From Limihaloglobus sulfuriphilus (GTDB taxonomy: Bacteria > Planctomycetota > Phycisphaerae > Sedimentisphaerales > Sedimentisphaeraceae), in the NCBI RefSeq assembly GCF_001999965.1, contig NZ_CP019646.1:1550001-1614000 (forward strand): a stretch of DNA of 64,000 bases, read 5' to 3'. Positions 61,396-64,000 of this stretch are shown here, piece by piece. A model generated the notes under the pieces. The model was not told where the DNA came from. It searched no databases and saw only the letters and a list, made by a program, of their open reading frames with translations. Made by a program: the position numbers and the translations under genes. Numbering within the stretch: position 1 is the first letter of the stretch; each line of letters starts with the position of its first letter.

Positions 61396-62817
61396 ATGAA
61401 GCGTATCGCATTTATCCTGATGTTTTCTGCTCTGTTACCGGCAGCCGCTTCAGCAGAGCAGCTTGGCGAGATTTTTGACCGGCACACACCTATCGTAAAG
61501 GCCTACCAGAAAGTCCAGGACTCTGTTGTAAATATCTCCGGCACTCAAAGTTACACATCCGGAGGCGGCTTATATGACTTCTTCTTCAGTCCCCGCAGGC
61601 AGCAGCGGCATACACGAAAAGTTGAGCTTGGCTCCGGCGTTGTCGTTCACAGTGACGGGTATATAATAACAAACTCTCACGTTGTGCAGGGCCAGGAAGA
61701 GCTTCATGTAACATTCTACAACGGCAAAGAATACACCGCGGAAATTATAAGCGCAGATATTGAAAGTGATCTGGCTTTTCTAAAGATTGAATCAGACGAG
61801 GATTTTGATGCCATCGATTTCGGCACAAGCTCTGATCTTATGATTGGCGAGACAGTTATCGCGGTGGGCAATCCGCTTGGCTTTTCAAGTACCGTAACAG
61901 AGGGTATCGTCAGCGCTATTGGCCGCGACATACAGGTCAAGCAGAACTTCTGGCTGCGGGGCCTCATTCAGACATCGGCCCCGATTAACCCGGGTAATTC
62001 CGGCGGTCCGCTGCTTAATATAAACGGCGAGCTTATCGGGATAAACACCGCTGTCAGTGCCGGCGCCCAGAATATAGGTTTTGCCATTCCAATCGATACT
62101 ATCGCCAACAGTCTGGCAAAGATGCTCATGCCTGAAGAACTCCGCCGGGTGAGACTGGGTATTGTAATCGGCAGGATGACAACCCGCGACGGTCTCAAAG
62201 GCCTTAATGTAGAAGCTGTTAATGAAGATACCTCGGCAAGCCGCCAGGGCATAAGAGAAGGCGATATTATCACCGAAGTTGAAGGTAAGAAAGTAACCAG
62301 TTTTCTTGATTTTTATGTAAGTATAATGGACAAGGAGATTGGCGAAGACTTCCATGTGAAGTACCACAAATCAAGCGAGCCTGCCGACAAAGAGCACCAC
62401 GCCACGCTGACGCTGCAGCCAAGGCCGATTCCTGACGGAGTTAAAATAGCACAGAAATACTTCCAGATGGAAGTTTCTCCTCTTGACGATGATGTTGCCA
62501 GAGAGTTTGAATTTGCACAAAGCTATCCGGTGCTTATAATTACAGATATTGCAGAAAAAGGTGTCGCAGAAGAGACCGGGCTGCAGATCGGAGATATAAT
62601 TCTCCAGGTCAACAGCCATCCTGTAAGCAGCGTCAAGGATTTCTCGCTGGCGTTAGAATTCCTCCACGAAGACGATGTCGTAGAGCTTAGAATCCTGCGG
62701 ATTGGTGCAAGAGGGCCATACAGCTACCAAAGGCAGTATATGGTAAAGATGAAGGCGAAAATTCGCGAAGATACAAAACTTAACCGGAAATTCAAGTTTG
62801 AGGGAAAGACGATCTGA
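61396..62817 (+). CDS. HtrA/DegP-like periplasmic serine protease with two PDZ domains
   Basis: A 473-residue protein. The signal peptide (about 1-20, ending ASAE) is followed by a trypsin-like domain with the triad His in ITNSHVV, Asp in ESDLAFLKI and Ser in NPGNSGGPLL. Two PDZ domains follow (about 255-340 with RLGIVIGRM, and about 365-460 with TGLQIGDIILQVN). It acts in extracytoplasmic protein quality control. The Arg/Gln-rich loop after residue 65 (SPRRQQRHTRK) corresponds to the flexible LA-loop region of this family. Confidence 0.94.
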   Translation: MKRIAFILMFSALLPAAASAEQLGEIFDRHTPIVKAYQKVQDSVVNISGTQSYTSGGGLYDFFFSPRRQQRHTRKVELGSGVVVHSDGYIITNSHVVQGQEELHVTFYNGKEYTAEIISADIESDLAFLKIESDEDFDAIDFGTSSDLMIGETVIAVGNPLGFSSTVTEGIVSAIGRDIQVKQNFWLRGLIQTSAPINPGNSGGPLLNINGELIGINTAVSAGAQNIGFAIPIDTIANSLAKMLMPEELRRVRLGIVIGRMTTRDGLKGLNVEAVNEDTSASRQGIREGDIITEVEGKKVTSFLDFYVSIMDKEIGEDFHVKYHKSSEPADKEHHATLTLQPRPIPDGVKIAQKYFQMEVSPLDDDVAREFEFAQSYPVLIITDIAEKGVAEETGLQIGDIILQVNSHPVSSVKDFSLALEFLHEDDVVELRILRIGARGPYSYQRQYMVKMKAKIREDTKLNRKFKFEGKTI

Positions 62818-62840
62818 CAATACTTGTCTGTGAACTAAAA

Positions 62841-63674
62841 ATGGCAGGAAAGACTAATCAAATCGGTTGTACTCTCGACTATACAGACAAGCCTCTGATA
62901 ATGGGCATAGTCAATGTCACGCCGGACTCTTTCAGTGACGGCGGGGACAACTTCTGCGCTGAGACCGCCGCGGCAACCGCCCTTTCAATGGAATCCGCAG
63001 GTGCTGATATTATTGATATCGGCGCAGAATCAACCCGCCCAGGCTCCGAACCAGTAACTGAAGATGAACAGCTCCGCAGAGCGATTCCGGTCATCTCGGG
63101 GCTTAAAGACAGGCTGGGAATACCCATAAGCATCGACACTTGCAGTGCCGTTGTGGCCCGTGAATGCCTCGAAGCAGGAGCAGCAATTATAAATGACATT
63201 TCCGGCGGCAGCGACCCCGAGATGTTTCGGCTTGCAGCGGAAATAAACTGCCCAATCGTGATAATGCATATGCAGGGTATGCCCAAAACCATGCAGAAAA
63301 ACCCCCGTTACGAAGACGTTGTCAGCGAGGTGCTTGGATATCTACTCGGCCGGGCGTTAGATGCGGAATCGGCGGGCGTAAACAAAGATAATATAATAAT
63401 CGACCCGGGTATAGGTTTCGGCAAATCGCTTGAACACAATATAGCTCTGCTCAAAGGCCTGCACTGCTTTACCGGCAGCACATACCGCGTCTTGCTCGGG
63501 GCGAGCAGAAAATCTTTCATCGGCACCGTTACCGGCGAAACAAACCCCAAAAAGCGGCTTGCGGGAACTCTTGTAACCACGGCGGCCGCTGTATGTGCCG
63601 GAGTAGATATTATTCGGGTACATGATGTAGCCGATAACGCCGCGGCAGTGAAAATAGCCAAATTGATACTATAG
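62841..63674 (+). CDS. folP: Dihydropteroate synthase
   Basis: A 277-residue TIM barrel: MGIVNVTPDSFSDGGDNF, DIGAESTRPGSEPV, DTCSAVVARECLEAGAAIIN, IDPGIGFGKSLEHN, and the final RVHDVADNAAAVKIA. It condenses 4-aminobenzoate (from the PabBC fusion at 19313) with the pyrophosphorylated pterin (from the FolK fusion at 31299). It starts 23 bp after the HtrA gene. Confidence 0.97.
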   Translation: MAGKTNQIGCTLDYTDKPLIMGIVNVTPDSFSDGGDNFCAETAAATALSMESAGADIIDIGAESTRPGSEPVTEDEQLRRAIPVISGLKDRLGIPISIDTCSAVVARECLEAGAAIINDISGGSDPEMFRLAAEINCPIVIMHMQGMPKTMQKNPRYEDVVSEVLGYLLGRALDAESAGVNKDNIIIDPGIGFGKSLEHNIALLKGLHCFTGSTYRVLLGASRKSFIGTVTGETNPKKRLAGTLVTTAAAVCAGVDIIRVHDVADNAAAVKIAKLIL

Positions 63675-63692
63675 ATTCTGGAAAACAATCTC

Positions 63693-64000
63693 ATGACCGA
63701 AAAGGAAAGATTAACGCCGCTCAACACAAAAGACGCTAATGCCGGCGGAGATTATGTGCTTTACTGGATGCAGGCATCTCAAAGAGCCGCGTTCAACCCG
63801 GCCCTGCAACACGCCATTGAAAGAGCTAACAGTCATAAAAAACCGCTGTTTGTTGTCTTCTGTCTTGTTGAGGACTTTCCCGATGCCGGTGCAAAGCATT
63901 ACCGCTTTATGCTGGAGGGGCTTCTGGAAACCGAAGAGATGCTCAGGAAACAGGGAATTAAATTTATCCTTACCCGCAGCGAACCGCCAGAGACGGTTTC
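63693..64000 (+). CDS. Class II deoxyribodipyrimidine photolyase, N-terminal part (runs off the window)
   Basis: 102 codons are visible. YVLYWMQASQRAAFNPALQH and KPLFVVFCLVEDFPDAG..HYRFMLEGLLETEEML are the N-terminal photolyase domain of class II CPD photolyases (the Y-W-x-Q-x-x-x-R motif). The FAD-binding part is beyond the window. It repairs cyclobutane pyrimidine dimers with blue light. It starts 18 bp after folP. Confidence 0.9.
   Translation, partial: MTEKERLTPLNTKDANAGGDYVLYWMQASQRAAFNPALQHAIERANSHKKPLFVVFCLVEDFPDAGAKHYRFMLEGLLETEEMLRKQGIKFILTRSEPPETV

Overview
The window looks like a chromosomal segment of a Planctomycetota bacterium, most likely class Phycisphaerae (Sedimentisphaerales-like). 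This is inferred from protein style, not from a marker search. The signs are a PEP-CTERM protein, a prepilin-like protein of the planctomycete type, dockerin-like tails with the pattern D-x-N-x-D-x-x-V-D-x-x-D-Y..DWL, a formylglycine-type sulfatase, very large exported FAD oxidoreductases, LL-diaminopimelate aminotransferase (dapL) and a GldG/DUF4340 ABC system.

Layout. 1-1053: the 5' part of a minus-strand rhamnosidase-like gene that leaves the window. 1158-5871: a minus-strand operon of ABC ATPase, ABC-2 permease, GldG-like protein and DUF4340 protein, ending in a terminator. 6184-16947: a minus-strand block of LamG/dockerin surface protein, GntR-LacI regulator and two paralogous exported FAD oxidoreductases. 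Opposite it lie a prepilin-like gene with a near-consensus promoter carrying a perfect palindrome, and a PEP-CTERM protein (17384-19122). 19313-29281 (plus): pabB-pabC fusion, then dehydratase, long ACP, dehydratase, a ketosynthase lacking its Cys and an intact ketosynthase, followed by serS and comEC. 29278-37460 (minus): purL, purQ, dapL, a HPPK-deoxynucleoside kinase fusion, a class IV aminotransferase and a Nif3-like protein. 37691-50630 (minus): AraC regulator, sugar-nucleotide epimerase, tandem PTPS, folE, prfB with its programmed frameshift, rpsT, a TPR protein, a FecCD/BtuC-type metal-chelate transporter, mutL and gpmI.

50869-57280 is the unstable part. A sulfatase/HAD hydrolase pair is followed by a recent, 5'-truncated tandem copy of itself. 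Three 149-bp direct repeats, short orphan coding tips, an RHS C-terminal fragment and palindromic intergenic repeats lie around it. From 57282 the plus strand resumes with a DtxR-FeoA fusion regulator preceded by a DtxR-type palindrome, and feoB. Then come queC (minus), queF, an HtrA protease, folP and the start of a class II photolyase.

Functionally the window holds much of folate/pterin/deazapurine synthesis (folE, PTPS, the folK fusion, pabBC, folP, queC, queF), late steps of purine synthesis (purL, purQ), a non-housekeeping-looking type II ketosynthase cluster, two metal-uptake systems and polysaccharide-related exported enzymes. I saw no tRNA, rRNA, CRISPR array, transposase or origin.
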